From Lysobacterales bacterium (lineage in GTDB: Bacteria > Pseudomonadota > Gammaproteobacteria > Xanthomonadales > Xanthomonadaceae), in the NCBI GenBank assembly GCA_020442465.1, contig JAGRJY010000108.1, forward strand, positions 363,313-427,312: a DNA stretch of 64,000 nucleotides, read 5' to 3'. Positions 56,410 to 64,000 of this stretch are shown piece after piece. The notes beneath the pieces were generated by a model, which had not been told where the DNA came from, ran no database searches, and saw nothing but the letters and a program-made list of their open reading frames with translations. Both the position numbers and the translations under genes were made by a program. Every line of letters begins with the position of its first letter. The first letter of the stretch is position 1.

Positions 56410-57347
56410 GCGCGTTCTCCCGTCGTCGCGACCTGGGTGGTGACCTGCCTGAATACTTCGTCGAGTCGTCCCTGTTCGAGCTGCAGCTCTGAGAACTCGG
56501 CCTTGCGCTCGCGCAGAAAATCGCTGACGCGTTCGAACAGCGCAGCACCGGCGCGCGGAAACACCGTCATCCGCCCGTCGAGCTCGTTGATCTCGACATC
56601 CGCCACGCCATCCATGCGGCGCAGCTCATCGCGCATGAGGGCGGGATTGGGCATCGTGAAGGACACCGCCTTGTGGTAGCGCGAGCGCGACTCCAGCTCG
56701 GCCGGCGTGGCATCGGCGAGCAGCTTGCCGCGCGAGATGATGATGGCGCGCGAACACACGGCGTGCACTTCCTCCAGGATGTGGGTGGAGATGACGACGA
56801 TCTTGTCGCGCGAGAGCGAACGGATCAGGTCACGCACTTCGTGCTTCTGATTCGGGTCGAGGCCATCGGTGGGCTCGTCGAGGATCAGCACCTTCGGATC
56901 GTGCAGGATCGCCTGGGCCAGACCCACACGTCGCTTGAAGCCCTTGGACAACGTGTCGATCGGCTGCTCCAGCACTTCGTCGAGATGCAGTCGGGCGATG
57001 ACGACGTCGATCCGCTGTGCCGTCTGCGCGCGCGACAGGCCGCGCACGTTGGCGACGAACTGCAGGAACTGACGCGGGGTCATCTCGCCGTAGCTCGGCG
57101 CGCCCTCGGGCAGATAGCCGACGATCCGGCGCGCCTCGATCGACTGCTCCTGCACGTCGAAGCCGCACACACGCGCGGTGCCGGACGTGGGGGCGAGAAA
57201 ACCCGCGATCATTTTCATCGACGTCGACTTGCCGGCACCGTTGGGGCCGAGGAAGCCGAGCACTTCCCCCGGCTCCACCTTGAAGCTGATGCTGTCGACG
57301 GCGGTGAAGTCGCCGTATCGCTTGCAAAGCTCTTCTGTTTCGATCAC
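56406..57347 (-). CDS. ABC transporter ATP-binding protein (GldA-like)
   Basis: A 313-residue ATPase. Walker A GPNGAGKST (34-42), a signature reading LSKGFKRRVGLAQ in place of LSGGQ, Walker B VLILDEPTDGLDP, and a C-terminal extension of about 80 residues, as in drug- and Gld-type exporters. I prefer the GTG at 57347 because AAGGA lies eight bases upstream; a TTG at 57365 would add six residues. First gene of the six-gene minus-strand operon. Confidence 0.93.
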   Translation of the reverse strand: MIETEELCKRYGDFTAVDSISFKVEPGEVLGFLGPNGAGKSTSMKMIAGFLAPTSGTARVCGFDVQEQSIEARRIVGYLPEGAPSYGEMTPRQFLQFVANVRGLSRAQTAQRIDVVIARLHLDEVLEQPIDTLSKGFKRRVGLAQAILHDPKVLILDEPTDGLDPNQKHEVRDLIRSLSRDKIVVISTHILEEVHAVCSRAIIISRGKLLADATPAELESRSRYHKAVSFTMPNPALMRDELRRMDGVADVEINELDGRMTVFPRAGAALFERVSDFLRERKAEFSELQLEQGRLDEVFRQVTTQVATTGERA

Positions 57348-57499
57348 TGCGTTCGTCCTTGGCAACAGGCTGCCCCGAACCCTCGCGCGCGTCGGCGGTC
57401 AGGGGCCACGAATGGGTGCGCGGCGCCCTCTCGCCCCGCGCTCAGCTATACCGCGAATCGGGCGGAAAGTTCCCGCTGGCGGAACACGCGCCGAGGCAA

Positions 57500-57530
57500 G
57501 AAAAAAGCCCGCCGAAGCGGGCTCTTTTTC
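57500..57530. terminator. Bidirectional rho-independent terminator
   Basis: Stem AGCCCGC (57506-57512) with GCGGGCT (57517-57523) and a CGAA loop (TTCG on the minus strand). It is flanked by A7 on the left and CTCTTTTT on the right. On the minus strand it ends the SRPBCC gene; the T-run is also present on the plus strand. The surrounding 57348-57582 interval has no gene that I can support. Confidence 0.9.
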
Positions 57531-57582
57531 GACGCTGACCGGTTCGCGCGAACCGGTCAGCCGCGTTGTCACGGTCGCGGCC

Positions 57583-58845
57583 TCAGCGAATCGGCCAGAA
57601 GATACGGAACTCCGAATCCTCGGCAGCCGTCTCGGTGATCTCGTTGAGGTATTCCTCATACGCGCGATCCTGGACGACATCGCCGTGGGTGGCCGCGTAG
57701 GCGCGCAGCTGGTCACGAAGCAGCGGCAGCGCCGCCGGATGCCCCGCATACTCGGTGGTCACCACACGGCCCGAGTAGGTCACGCCCTGCTTGACGTTGT
57801 CCGGCAGCACCAGGCCTTCGATGAACGGCAGTGCAGGCTTGGCCTCCTGCGGCAGCAGGTTGGCCAGCGCGGCTGCAGCGGCTTCTTCCGCCTCGCGCGC
57901 CGCGACGTCCTCGGCGCTTTCCGGCTGCTCGTCGCCTTCTTCGCCTTCCCCGGTTTCGTCTTCGGACTCATCGGCCAGACCGGCAGCAGCCCGGGCTGCT
58001 TCCTCTTCCTTGGCCTTCTCGCGCGCCATGTACTCGTCGGCGTCGATGAACTGCGCGTCCTCCGGTGCGAGGAACGGGATCGCCACGTCGAATTCGTACT
58101 CGTCGCTGCCGAAATTGGTGGTGATCAGGCGCACCGGGCCGGCAGTTTCCAGCTTGTTCGCCGTCAGGGTCGAGCGGATCGCGGTGATGGCCTTGACCAT
58201 GCCCTCTTCCACCGCGGTGATGTTGCGCTTGGTCTTCAGCGGCACGTAGAGCATGTGCTGGGGCGCGGCGCCTTCGTAGGCCACTTCGATGCTGGAATAG
58301 TCGAAGCGCGGCATGGTCGCCAGCAACCCGCCGACGTGGCCGAGGGCCGACTTGATGTCGTCGCCGGCGGTGCGGTTCACGTACAGGCCGGCGTAGCGCC
58401 CGAACAGGTCCCAACCGTAGTCGACGGTGTAGGTCCAGGTCACCTTGCGGGTCTTGCCTTCGTCCTCGATCTCGACGACGGCGCGCTTGTTCTCGCCGCG
58501 CGACTCGTTCTCGATGTGGTACTCGATGCGCTCGAGGTCGACCGAATCGACGATTTCGAAGCTGCCGGCGCCGACTTTCGGATCCTGCGAGGTGTAGTAC
58601 AGCCGGGCCCCGGTGCCGCGCGGCTCGCCCTCGAGGGTGAACTGGACCGACGGGTCGTGCGCGCGCAGCGGGAACCATTCCGGGAAGCGGCGGAAGCCGT
58701 TCATCAGGTCGTAGACCATGCGGGCCGGATAGTTGGTCTCGATCGAGTGCTGGACCACGCGATCCGCCGGCAGCATCAGGCCCACCAGCACGAACAGCAG
58801 GGCCACGAGGACCAGGGAAATCAGCAATTCAAGCAGACGAATCAT
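57583..58845 (-). CDS. SRPBCC-domain membrane-anchored protein with acidic insertion
   Basis: A 420-residue protein. An N-terminal TM helix (about 4-25) is followed by an SRPBCC/polyketide-cyclase-like domain (about 30-178), including VYDLMNGFRRFPEWFPL. A second domain (about 182-262, resuming at about 338) resembles GyrI-like effector-binding folds. An E/D/A-rich segment (about 266-337) splits that second domain. Ligand and role are unknown. Flanked by a terminator downstream, it is apparently a single gene. Confidence 0.75.
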   Translation of the reverse strand: MIRLLELLISLVLVALLFVLVGLMLPADRVVQHSIETNYPARMVYDLMNGFRRFPEWFPLRAHDPSVQFTLEGEPRGTGARLYYTSQDPKVGAGSFEIVDSVDLERIEYHIENESRGENKRAVVEIEDEGKTRKVTWTYTVDYGWDLFGRYAGLYVNRTAGDDIKSALGHVGGLLATMPRFDYSSIEVAYEGAAPQHMLYVPLKTKRNITAVEEGMVKAITAIRSTLTANKLETAGPVRLITTNFGSDEYEFDVAIPFLAPEDAQFIDADEYMAREKAKEEEAARAAAGLADESEDETGEGEEGDEQPESAEDVAAREAEEAAAAALANLLPQEAKPALPFIEGLVLPDNVKQGVTYSGRVVTTEYAGHPAALPLLRDQLRAYAATHGDVVQDRAYEEYLNEITETAAEDSEFRIFWPIR

Positions 58846-59048
58846 TCATTGAGCTCCAGGGGCAGTATCCGCACGAAGGGCATGCGGGAACCTCGCCAAT
58901 CCGGCCGCCGCGGCTGCGCCACGGCGAGAAATGCGGGCGCCGTATGCTAACAGGGTTCAGCAGGCCGAGGCAGCAGATCGGGTCACAGGGCGCGCCCGGT
59001 CGATGGCGGGGTCGGGCCAGAGCGACCCGGACGGATCAGAGTGCCGGA

Positions 59049-59690
59049 TCAGACCAGTTTGAGCTCGAAGGCCTTGAGCACGGCCCGGGTACGGTCGCGC
59101 ACACCGAGTTTCGACAGGATATTGGACACGTGGTTCTTGACCGTGCCCTCGGCGACACCCAGCGAATTCGCGATCTCCTTGTTGCTGTAGCCACCCGCCA
59201 TGAGGCGCAGGATCTCGGTCTCCCGCTCGGTCAGCGGGTCGGGACGGTCGAGGCTGGTGAAGTCGGTATGCATGCCCTCGAGCCCCGACAGGAGGCGCTG
59301 GGTGACCGCGGGCTGTACCAGGGAGCCGCCGGATGCCACGGTCTGGATGGCATCCACCAGCTGGTCCAGCGAAACGTCCTTCAGCAGGTAGCCGCGCGCC
59401 CCGGCCTTGAGCCCCGCCAGCACGAGCTGATCGTCGTCGAAGGTGGTCAGGATGATGGTCGGGCGAAGGCTGCCCTGCTCGGCCATCGACTGCAGCGCTT
59501 CGAGCCCTGACATCACTGGCATGCGCATGTCCATGAGCACGACATCCGGAGCGATCTTCGGGATCAGCTCCACCGCCTGCCTGCCGTCAGCGGCCTCGGC
59601 GACCACGCGGACGTTCTCGGACAGCTCGAGCAGGGACTTGATGCCCTGGCGAACGAGGGTCTGGTCGTCGACCAGCACTACGCGAATCAT
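59049..59690 (-). CDS. NarL-family response regulator
   Basis: A 213-residue regulator with a receiver domain (phospho-acceptor D54 in VVLMDMRMP, lysine in LLKD) and a LuxR-type HTH (LTERETEILRLMAGGYSNKEI). I chose the ATG at 59690 because AGGAAG lies five bases upstream; an ATG at 59705 overlapping the kinase stop is possible. Partner of the kinase encoded just upstream. The 203 bp between it and the SRPBCC gene hold no gene that I can support. Confidence 0.93.
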   Translation of the reverse strand: MIRVVLVDDQTLVRQGIKSLLELSENVRVVAEAADGRQAVELIPKIAPDVVLMDMRMPVMSGLEALQSMAEQGSLRPTIILTTFDDDQLVLAGLKAGARGYLLKDVSLDQLVDAIQTVASGGSLVQPAVTQRLLSGLEGMHTDFTSLDRPDPLTERETEILRLMAGGYSNKEIANSLGVAEGTVKNHVSNILSKLGVRDRTRAVLKAFELKLV

Positions 59691-59704
59691 GTCGGCTTCC
59701 TGCA

Positions 59705-60880
59705 TTACGGTCTCCCGATTTCGCCGGGCCCGGCCATGGGCAACACGACGTTCACTTCGAATCCCTGCCCCGGCGCCGTCGAGAAGCTCAGCTTGCCACC
59801 GAACTGCTCCACGCGCTCGCGCATGCCCGACAGGCCGTTTCCGACCTCGACGCTCTCGGCACCCCGGCCATCATCGGCTGCAAGCAGGTGCACGGCCCCT
59901 TGCTGCTCGTTCACTTCGAGGCGCATGCGGCTCGCCTCGGCGTGGCGCACGGCATTGGTAATCAGCTCCTGGGCGCAGCGCAAGACCACCTGGGCCCGCT
60001 GCGGATCAACGATCGAGAATCCCTCGGGTACCGCTAGGGTGACTTCCAGCCCTGGCACGCCCTCGGTGAGGGTCTGCAGCGCTTCGGTCAGTTCGATGGC
60101 ATCGTCCTCGCGAAGCTGGCTGACCGCCTCGCGCACATCGGTCAGCAGCAGCTTGGCCAGCGACTGCGCCTGGCGGACGTGGTCCTGAGCCTTGCCGGTC
60201 GACACGTGGCTGGCCACCTCGAGGTTGAGGCTCAGGGCGGTCAGGTGGTGACCAAGCAGGTCGTGCAGCTCGCGCGCGATGCGCATGCGCTCGGCCAGAC
60301 GCGTGCTCTCGGCCAGCAGGGCCCGGGTCGCGCGCAGCTCGGAGTTGAGCCTGCGCTGTTCATCGCGGGCCTGGGCCTGCTGGCGGGCGACCAGGCTGGT
60401 GACGAACACAAAGCTGGAAAAACCGATGTACAGGGCCGCCTGGAGAATGGCGTCGAGCATCGGGAAATCGTGGCTGCCGGCGAACACCGGAGCCAGCGCG
60501 GCGTGCTGCAGCACCATCCAGGTGACGCCCACCGGCAAGCTCAGCAGCCAGGGCAGCACGCCGGACACCACCATCAGCAGGATGCCGCCCAGGCCGCTGT
60601 CGCTGAACTGGCTGACGCCGATCGCGCTGGCCGTCAGCAGGCCCAGCACGGCGATATCCAGCGGGCCGGTGGCGCGCTTGCCGAGTCGGCGCGACACGAA
60701 CAGGTAGCAGATCACGAACAGGAAGTAGGCGACCCGCCACGCGAACTGGCTGAAGCTCGACAGGCCCGAGTTCTCGTCGAAGTACCAGGGCTCCCAGAGC
60801 AGCGGAATGCCCACGCAGACCCAGGTGAAGAGCCCGGCGTAGGTCAGCATCTGGGTCGGGCCAATGACGGTGCGCGGCAT
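59705..60880 (-). CDS. DesK-like sensor histidine kinase (HisKA_3)
   Basis: A 391-residue kinase with six hydrophobic segments in the first 165 residues and no large sensor loop, like DesK-type membrane sensors. A coiled linker (165-198) leads to the HisKA_3 box RIARELHDLLGHHLTALS with H206. An HATPase domain contains ELITNAVRHAEAS and GNGLSGMRERV. Its organisation suggests sensing of membrane state. It diverges from the GNAT-min genes with 158 bp between. Confidence 0.92.
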   Translation of the reverse strand: MPRTVIGPTQMLTYAGLFTWVCVGIPLLWEPWYFDENSGLSSFSQFAWRVAYFLFVICYLFVSRRLGKRATGPLDIAVLGLLTASAIGVSQFSDSGLGGILLMVVSGVLPWLLSLPVGVTWMVLQHAALAPVFAGSHDFPMLDAILQAALYIGFSSFVFVTSLVARQQAQARDEQRRLNSELRATRALLAESTRLAERMRIARELHDLLGHHLTALSLNLEVASHVSTGKAQDHVRQAQSLAKLLLTDVREAVSQLREDDAIELTEALQTLTEGVPGLEVTLAVPEGFSIVDPQRAQVVLRCAQELITNAVRHAEASRMRLEVNEQQGAVHLLAADDGRGAESVEVGNGLSGMRERVEQFGGKLSFSTAPGQGFEVNVVLPMAGPGEIGRP

Positions 60881-60951
60881 GCGCCGAGTGTAGCGGTTCG
60901 CCGTTCCTGAACTATCGGCTGGAAGTCACGTGCCGGTAGCCGCCCCGCTCA

Positions 60952-60960
60952 TGCGATAAT
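60952..60960 (+). promoter_or_regulatory. Extended -10 promoter before GNAT-minCDE
   Basis: TGCGATAAT combines the TGn extension with GATAAT, five of six matches to TATAAT. The -35 region is poor, which is normal for extended -10 promoters. It lies about 75 bp before the GNAT start and points towards the min genes. Confidence 0.55.
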
Positions 60961-61038
60961 GCGCGCCTCCGGGACCTGGGGAGGGTTCGGAACAGTCGCT
61001 GTGGGTTTCGTCCACGGCAGGGAATTTCGGAGACAGGA

Positions 61039-61641
61039 ATGTCGATAGTCATTCGGGACGTAGCCAGCCACGAACTGGATTCCGTCCTGGCCCTCAACAA
61101 CGCCGCCGGCGAGAACATCCTGCCGCTGGACGCCACTTCCCTCGACTACTTCTACCGCCACGCGCACTACTTCCGGGTTGCCGAAGTGGATGGTCTGATC
61201 ACCGGCTTCCTGATCGGCATGATGCCGGGCGCCAACTACGGCTCGAGCAACTACCGCTGGTTCTCCCAGCGCTACGAGGAATTCCTCTACATCGACCGCA
61301 TCGTCATCGCCAGCCCGCGTCGTGGGCTAGGCGTGGGTCGTGCCTTCTATGCCGACGTCACCAGTTTTGCGGAAGTCCGCGTGCCCTGGCTGACCTGCGA
61401 GGTCTTCCTCGAACCGCGCAACGACGTGGCCGTGCTGTTTCACGGCACCTACGGCTTCCACGAGGTCGGCCAGGAGGTCATGTCTTCGGTGCACCGCAGG
61501 GTGTCGCTGCTGGGCAAGGAGCTCTGCAGTCATCCGTACGTGCGCGAGAACTACCTGCGCGCCGGCGGCCTGCCCGACCTGCCCTGGCTCGCCGAACGCG
61601 CCACCGCCTCGTCTTCACCCCGCCGCGCGACCGGAACCTGA
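61039..61641 (+). CDS. GNAT-family acetyltransferase
   Basis: A 200-residue protein with GNAT features: IRDV at the N-terminus, the acetyl-CoA loop ASPRRGLGVGRAFYADV (about 91-107, the R/Q-x-x-G-x-G/A motif) and FHGTYGFHEVG near 133-143. Substrate unknown. AGGA immediately precedes the ATG. Four bases separate it from the minC start, so it is probably co-transcribed with the Min genes, though a division role is not implied. Confidence 0.9.
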   Translation: MSIVIRDVASHELDSVLALNNAAGENILPLDATSLDYFYRHAHYFRVAEVDGLITGFLIGMMPGANYGSSNYRWFSQRYEEFLYIDRIVIASPRRGLGVGRAFYADVTSFAEVRVPWLTCEVFLEPRNDVAVLFHGTYGFHEVGQEVMSSVHRRVSLLGKELCSHPYVRENYLRAGGLPDLPWLAERATASSSPRRATGT

Positions 61642-61645
61642 GCTG

Positions 61646-62434
61646 GTGACCGCGCCTGCTGCGCCCGGCTCTGAACAGGCCGGTGAGCTGAAGATCGGCC
61701 AGGTCGGCATCGCCAACCTCCGCGTGCGCGAGTGGGACGTGGCCCGGCTGATCGAGGAAATGCGCGAGCGCGTGCAGCGCGCACCGCAGCTGTTTTCCCG
61801 CGCTGCCGTCATTGTCGACGTCGGGTCGCTCGCCCGCTGTCCGGACGCCGACAGCATGGGCACGTTGCTGGACGGGCTGCGCGAAGCCGGCGTTTACCCG
61901 GTTGCGCTCGGATTCGGCACGACCCAGATCGACACGCTGTCGCGCGAATTGGAACTGCCCCTGCTGGCCAAGTTCCGCGCCCAGTACGAGAGCACGACGG
62001 CACGCCCGGAGCCGGTCGATCCGCCGCCCGCGGAATCGCCCAAGGCGGCGCGCCAGCAGCCCGCCAGCGAGACTTCCCCCGTGGACGAGGCAGCCCCGGC
62101 GCGCAGTCCGGGCCATATGCACACCAGCCCGATTCGCTCCGGGCAGCAAGTGTATGCGTCGCAGTCCGACCTCACGGTCTGTGCGGGTGTCAGCGCGGGG
62201 GCCGAAGTCATCGCCGACGGCTCGATTCACGTGTATGGTGCGTTGCGCGGCCGCGCGCTCGCCGGTGCCCAGGGCAACGAGCAGGCGCGCATCTTCTGCC
62301 GGGAGTTCCACGCCGAGCTGGTAGCCATCGCCGGACACTACAAGGTGTTCGACGAGCTTCCAGCCGAGCTGCGCGGCAAATCCGTGCAGGTGTGGCTGGA
62401 GGGCGACCGGCTCAGGGTGGCTGAACTCACCTGA
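61646..62434 (+). CDS. minC: Septum site-determining protein MinC
   Basis: An inhibitor of FtsZ ring formation away from midcell, recruited by MinD. The N-terminal MinC_N domain (about 10-110) is joined by a long Pro/Ala linker (about 115-155) to the beta-helical C-terminal domain (about 160-262). The latter has VYGALRGRALAGAQGNEQAR, the MinD-binding RGRxxAG motif. GTG start at 61646, with no strong ribosome-binding site, just after the GNAT stop. 262 residues. Confidence 0.95.
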   Translation: MTAPAAPGSEQAGELKIGQVGIANLRVREWDVARLIEEMRERVQRAPQLFSRAAVIVDVGSLARCPDADSMGTLLDGLREAGVYPVALGFGTTQIDTLSRELELPLLAKFRAQYESTTARPEPVDPPPAESPKAARQQPASETSPVDEAAPARSPGHMHTSPIRSGQQVYASQSDLTVCAGVSAGAEVIADGSIHVYGALRGRALAGAQGNEQARIFCREFHAELVAIAGHYKVFDELPAELRGKSVQVWLEGDRLRVAELT

Positions 62435-62619
62435 GCCAGAGTCGTCACGGCGTCTCTCCAGCGCGCATCGAAAGACAGCCCAGGACAGGCTGTGCAGCCG
62501 GCAGGAGCGCCGGACACACGCATCCGCGCCGAAGGGAGGATCGGCCGGGGCACCCCGCGGACTGAACCGGATGTTCCGTCGGCGGCTGGCCATAACAACA
62601 ATCAGCGGAGCTTGGATAC

Positions 62620-63429
62620 GTGGCTGAAATCATTGTGGTGACCTCCGGCAAGGGCGGCGTGGGCAAGACCACGACCAGCGCGAGCATCGCCAGCGGACTG
62701 GCGCGCCGGGGCAAGAAAGTGGCCGTGATCGACTTCGACGTCGGTTTGCGCAATCTCGACCTGATCATGGGCTGCGAGCGCCGCGTCGTGTACGACTTCG
62801 TCAACGTCATCCAGGGCGAGGCATCGCTGAAGCAGGCGATGATCAAGGACAAACGCACCGAGGGGCTGTACGTGCTGGCCGCCTCGCAAACCCGCGACAA
62901 GGACGCGCTGACCAAGGAAGGCGTCGAGCGCGTGCTCAACGAACTGCAGGACGATGAGTTCGATTTCATCGTCTGCGACTCGCCGGCCGGGATCGAAAAG
63001 GGCGCATTCCTGGCGATGTACTTCGCCGACAAGGCGGTGGTCGTGGTCAATCCCGAGGTTTCATCGGTGCGCGACTCCGACCGCATCCTCGGTCTGCTCG
63101 CTTCGAAGACCCGCGCCGCCGAACAAGGCAAGCGCGTCGGCGAGTACCTGCTGCTGACCCGATACAGCCCGAAGCGCGTCGAAGCCGGCGAAATGCTCTC
63201 CATCGCCGATGTCGAGGAAGTGCTCGGCCTGAAGACCATCGGCGTCATCCCCGAGTCGACCGACGTGCTGAATGCCTCGAACAAGGGCGAGCCCGTCATC
63301 CTCGACGCCGAATCCCCGGCCGGCCAGGCCTACGATGACGCCGTAGCACGCATTCTCGGCGAGGATCGCCCCATGCGCTTCACCCAGGTCGAGAAGAAGG
63401 GCCTGTTCTCGAAGCTGTTCGGGGGTTGA
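62620..63429 (+). CDS. minD: Septum site-determining protein MinD
   Basis: A membrane-cycling deviant-Walker ATPase that positions MinC and is stimulated by MinE. The motif KGGVGKTT (about 11-18) and a C-terminal amphipathic membrane-targeting helix (EKKGLFSKLFGG, 258-269) are present. 269 residues, GTG start with GGAG upstream. The gap to minC is 185 bp (62435-62619) and contains a 6-bp hairpin at 62473-62491, so a separate promoter or processing site is possible. Confidence 0.97.
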   Translation: MAEIIVVTSGKGGVGKTTTSASIASGLARRGKKVAVIDFDVGLRNLDLIMGCERRVVYDFVNVIQGEASLKQAMIKDKRTEGLYVLAASQTRDKDALTKEGVERVLNELQDDEFDFIVCDSPAGIEKGAFLAMYFADKAVVVVNPEVSSVRDSDRILGLLASKTRAAEQGKRVGEYLLLTRYSPKRVEAGEMLSIADVEEVLGLKTIGVIPESTDVLNASNKGEPVILDAESPAGQAYDDAVARILGEDRPMRFTQVEKKGLFSKLFGG

Positions 63430-63432
63430 GGC

Positions 63433-63699
63433 ATGGGACTGTTCGATTTTCTGCGCGCCAAGAAGAACACCGCCAACATCGCCAAGGAACGCCTGCGCAT
63501 CATCGTCGCGCAGGAGCGCAGCACCCGCGGCGGCCCGGACTACCTGCCCGAACTGCAGCGTGAACTGCTCGCCCTGATCAAGAAGTACGTCCACGTCGAC
63601 GCCGACGCGGTCAAGGTCGATCTGGTGAAGGATGGCGAGCACGACGTGCTCGATATTTCGGTTTCTTTGCCGGAGCACAGGGCGGAAGCGTCTTCCTGA
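63433..63699 (+). CDS. minE: Cell division topological specificity factor MinE
   Basis: Stimulates MinD ATPase and creates the pole-to-pole oscillation. The start [20 protein letters not shown] contains the membrane-binding and anti-MinCD segment, and the topological specificity domain follows. 88 residues, matching E. coli. It starts three bases after minD, with a GAGG in the minD end. Confidence 0.97.
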   Translation: MGLFDFLRAKKNTANIAKERLRIIVAQERSTRGGPDYLPELQRELLALIKKYVHVDADAVKVDLVKDGEHDVLDISVSLPEHRAEASS

Positions 63700-63753
63700 G
63701 CCTGGGTGCGCGCTGGAGCGCGGCGGGACTTCCTGGCTGAGGTCATTCATTGT

Positions 63754-64000
63754 GGCGGCCTACGGCCGCCTCGCCCGTCGCGGTGTGTCGAATCGAGAGC
63801 AAAGCGGAGCTTTCAGTCCGACCTGCGGTCGGCCCGAGTCACTTTCTCTTGAGTGGCCAAGAGAAAGTAACCAAAGAGAAGGCCACCCCGGCCAGTCGCT
63901 CTCCGGGCTTCCTGCCCTCCGAGTACGCGTCCGGCTTGCGGGGTTTTTCGACAGCACATCCGTGTACTGGCGAAAAACACGCGCGCATCGTGCGCGCGTC
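63754..64000. repeat. Hairpin-rich intergenic element, probable dispersed repeat
   Basis: After minE no gene is visible. Instead five perfect inverted repeats lie in a row: 63754-63770 (7-bp arms), 63801-63813 (AAAGC/GCTTT), 63818-63832 (CCGACC/GGTCGG), 63841-63868 (11-bp arms ACTTTCTCTTG/CAAGAGAAAGT, 6-base loop) and 63979-63999 (9-bp arms ACGCGCGCA/TGCGCGCGT). The motif AGAGAAAGTAACCAAAGAGA resembles an element that I recall as widespread between genes of Xanthomonas-type genomes. It runs to the window edge. Confidence 0.6.

Overview
The window is 64 kb of GC-rich, densely coding chromosome from a gammaproteobacterium. The gene strings miaB-phoH-ybeY-corC, miaA-hfq-hflX-hflK-hflC, pyrH-frr-uppS-cdsA-dxr-rseP-bamA-skp-lpxD-fabZ-lpxA-lpxB-rnhB, rlmE-ftsH-folP, surE-pcm-yqaA-nlpD and minCDE are typical of that class. 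The protein readings, the short GGGACTC tandem array and the hairpin-rich intergenic repeats suggest the Lysobacterales (Xanthomonadales). That placement is inference; no rRNA is present. I see no insertion sequence, phage or CRISPR array.

Layout. 1-950: three minus-strand tRNAs (Leu-UAA, Cys-GCA, Gly-GCC) set among structured repeats. 1.0-7.3 kb: tRNA modification, ribosome maturation and ion transport genes (+). 7.4-12.5 kb: the miaA-hfq-hflX-hflKC-yjeT string (-). 12.7-27.0 kb: tilS, then a nearly gapless run for UMP kinase, ribosome recycling, isoprenoid and phospholipid precursors, outer-membrane protein assembly and lipid A synthesis. 27.0-36.7 kb: an accessory block. It holds a thioredoxin-fold YyaL-like protein, a YkvA-like protein, a tightly overlapped five-gene cluster (thermostable-hemolysin family protein, AMP-ligase-like protein, heme-oxygenase-like diiron protein, SDR, periplasmic repeat protein) and an OmpR/QseC-type two-component pair. 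36.8-42.7 kb: dnaE and accA, separated by an antisense FAD monooxygenase. 42.7-46.4 kb: folP, ftsH and rlmE (-). 46.4-50.6 kb: yhbY and an Mth938-like gene converge on surE-pcm-yqaA-nlpD. 50.9-58.8 kb: phaR, then a minus-strand operon of a Gld-type ABC exporter, DUF4340, DUF423 and a DNA glycosylase, preceded by an SRPBCC protein. 59.0-63.7 kb: a NarL/DesK-type two-component pair diverging from GNAT-minC-minD-minE. 63.75-64.0 kb: a chain of perfect hairpins that looks like a dispersed repeat.

Most of the window is envelope and translation housekeeping. HflKC with FtsH, and BamA, Skp and RseP, form the membrane and envelope quality-control machinery; CdsA, UppS, Dxr and LpxA/B/D with FabZ supply lipid precursors. 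The least understood part is the 29.97-34.41 kb cluster. Its genes overlap by four bases at each junction and combine an adenylation-type enzyme (apparently lacking the usual catalytic lysine), a predicted diiron oxidase, a reductase and a possible GNAT-like acyltransferase. I read this as a candidate pathway for a small lipid-derived or amino-acid-derived molecule.
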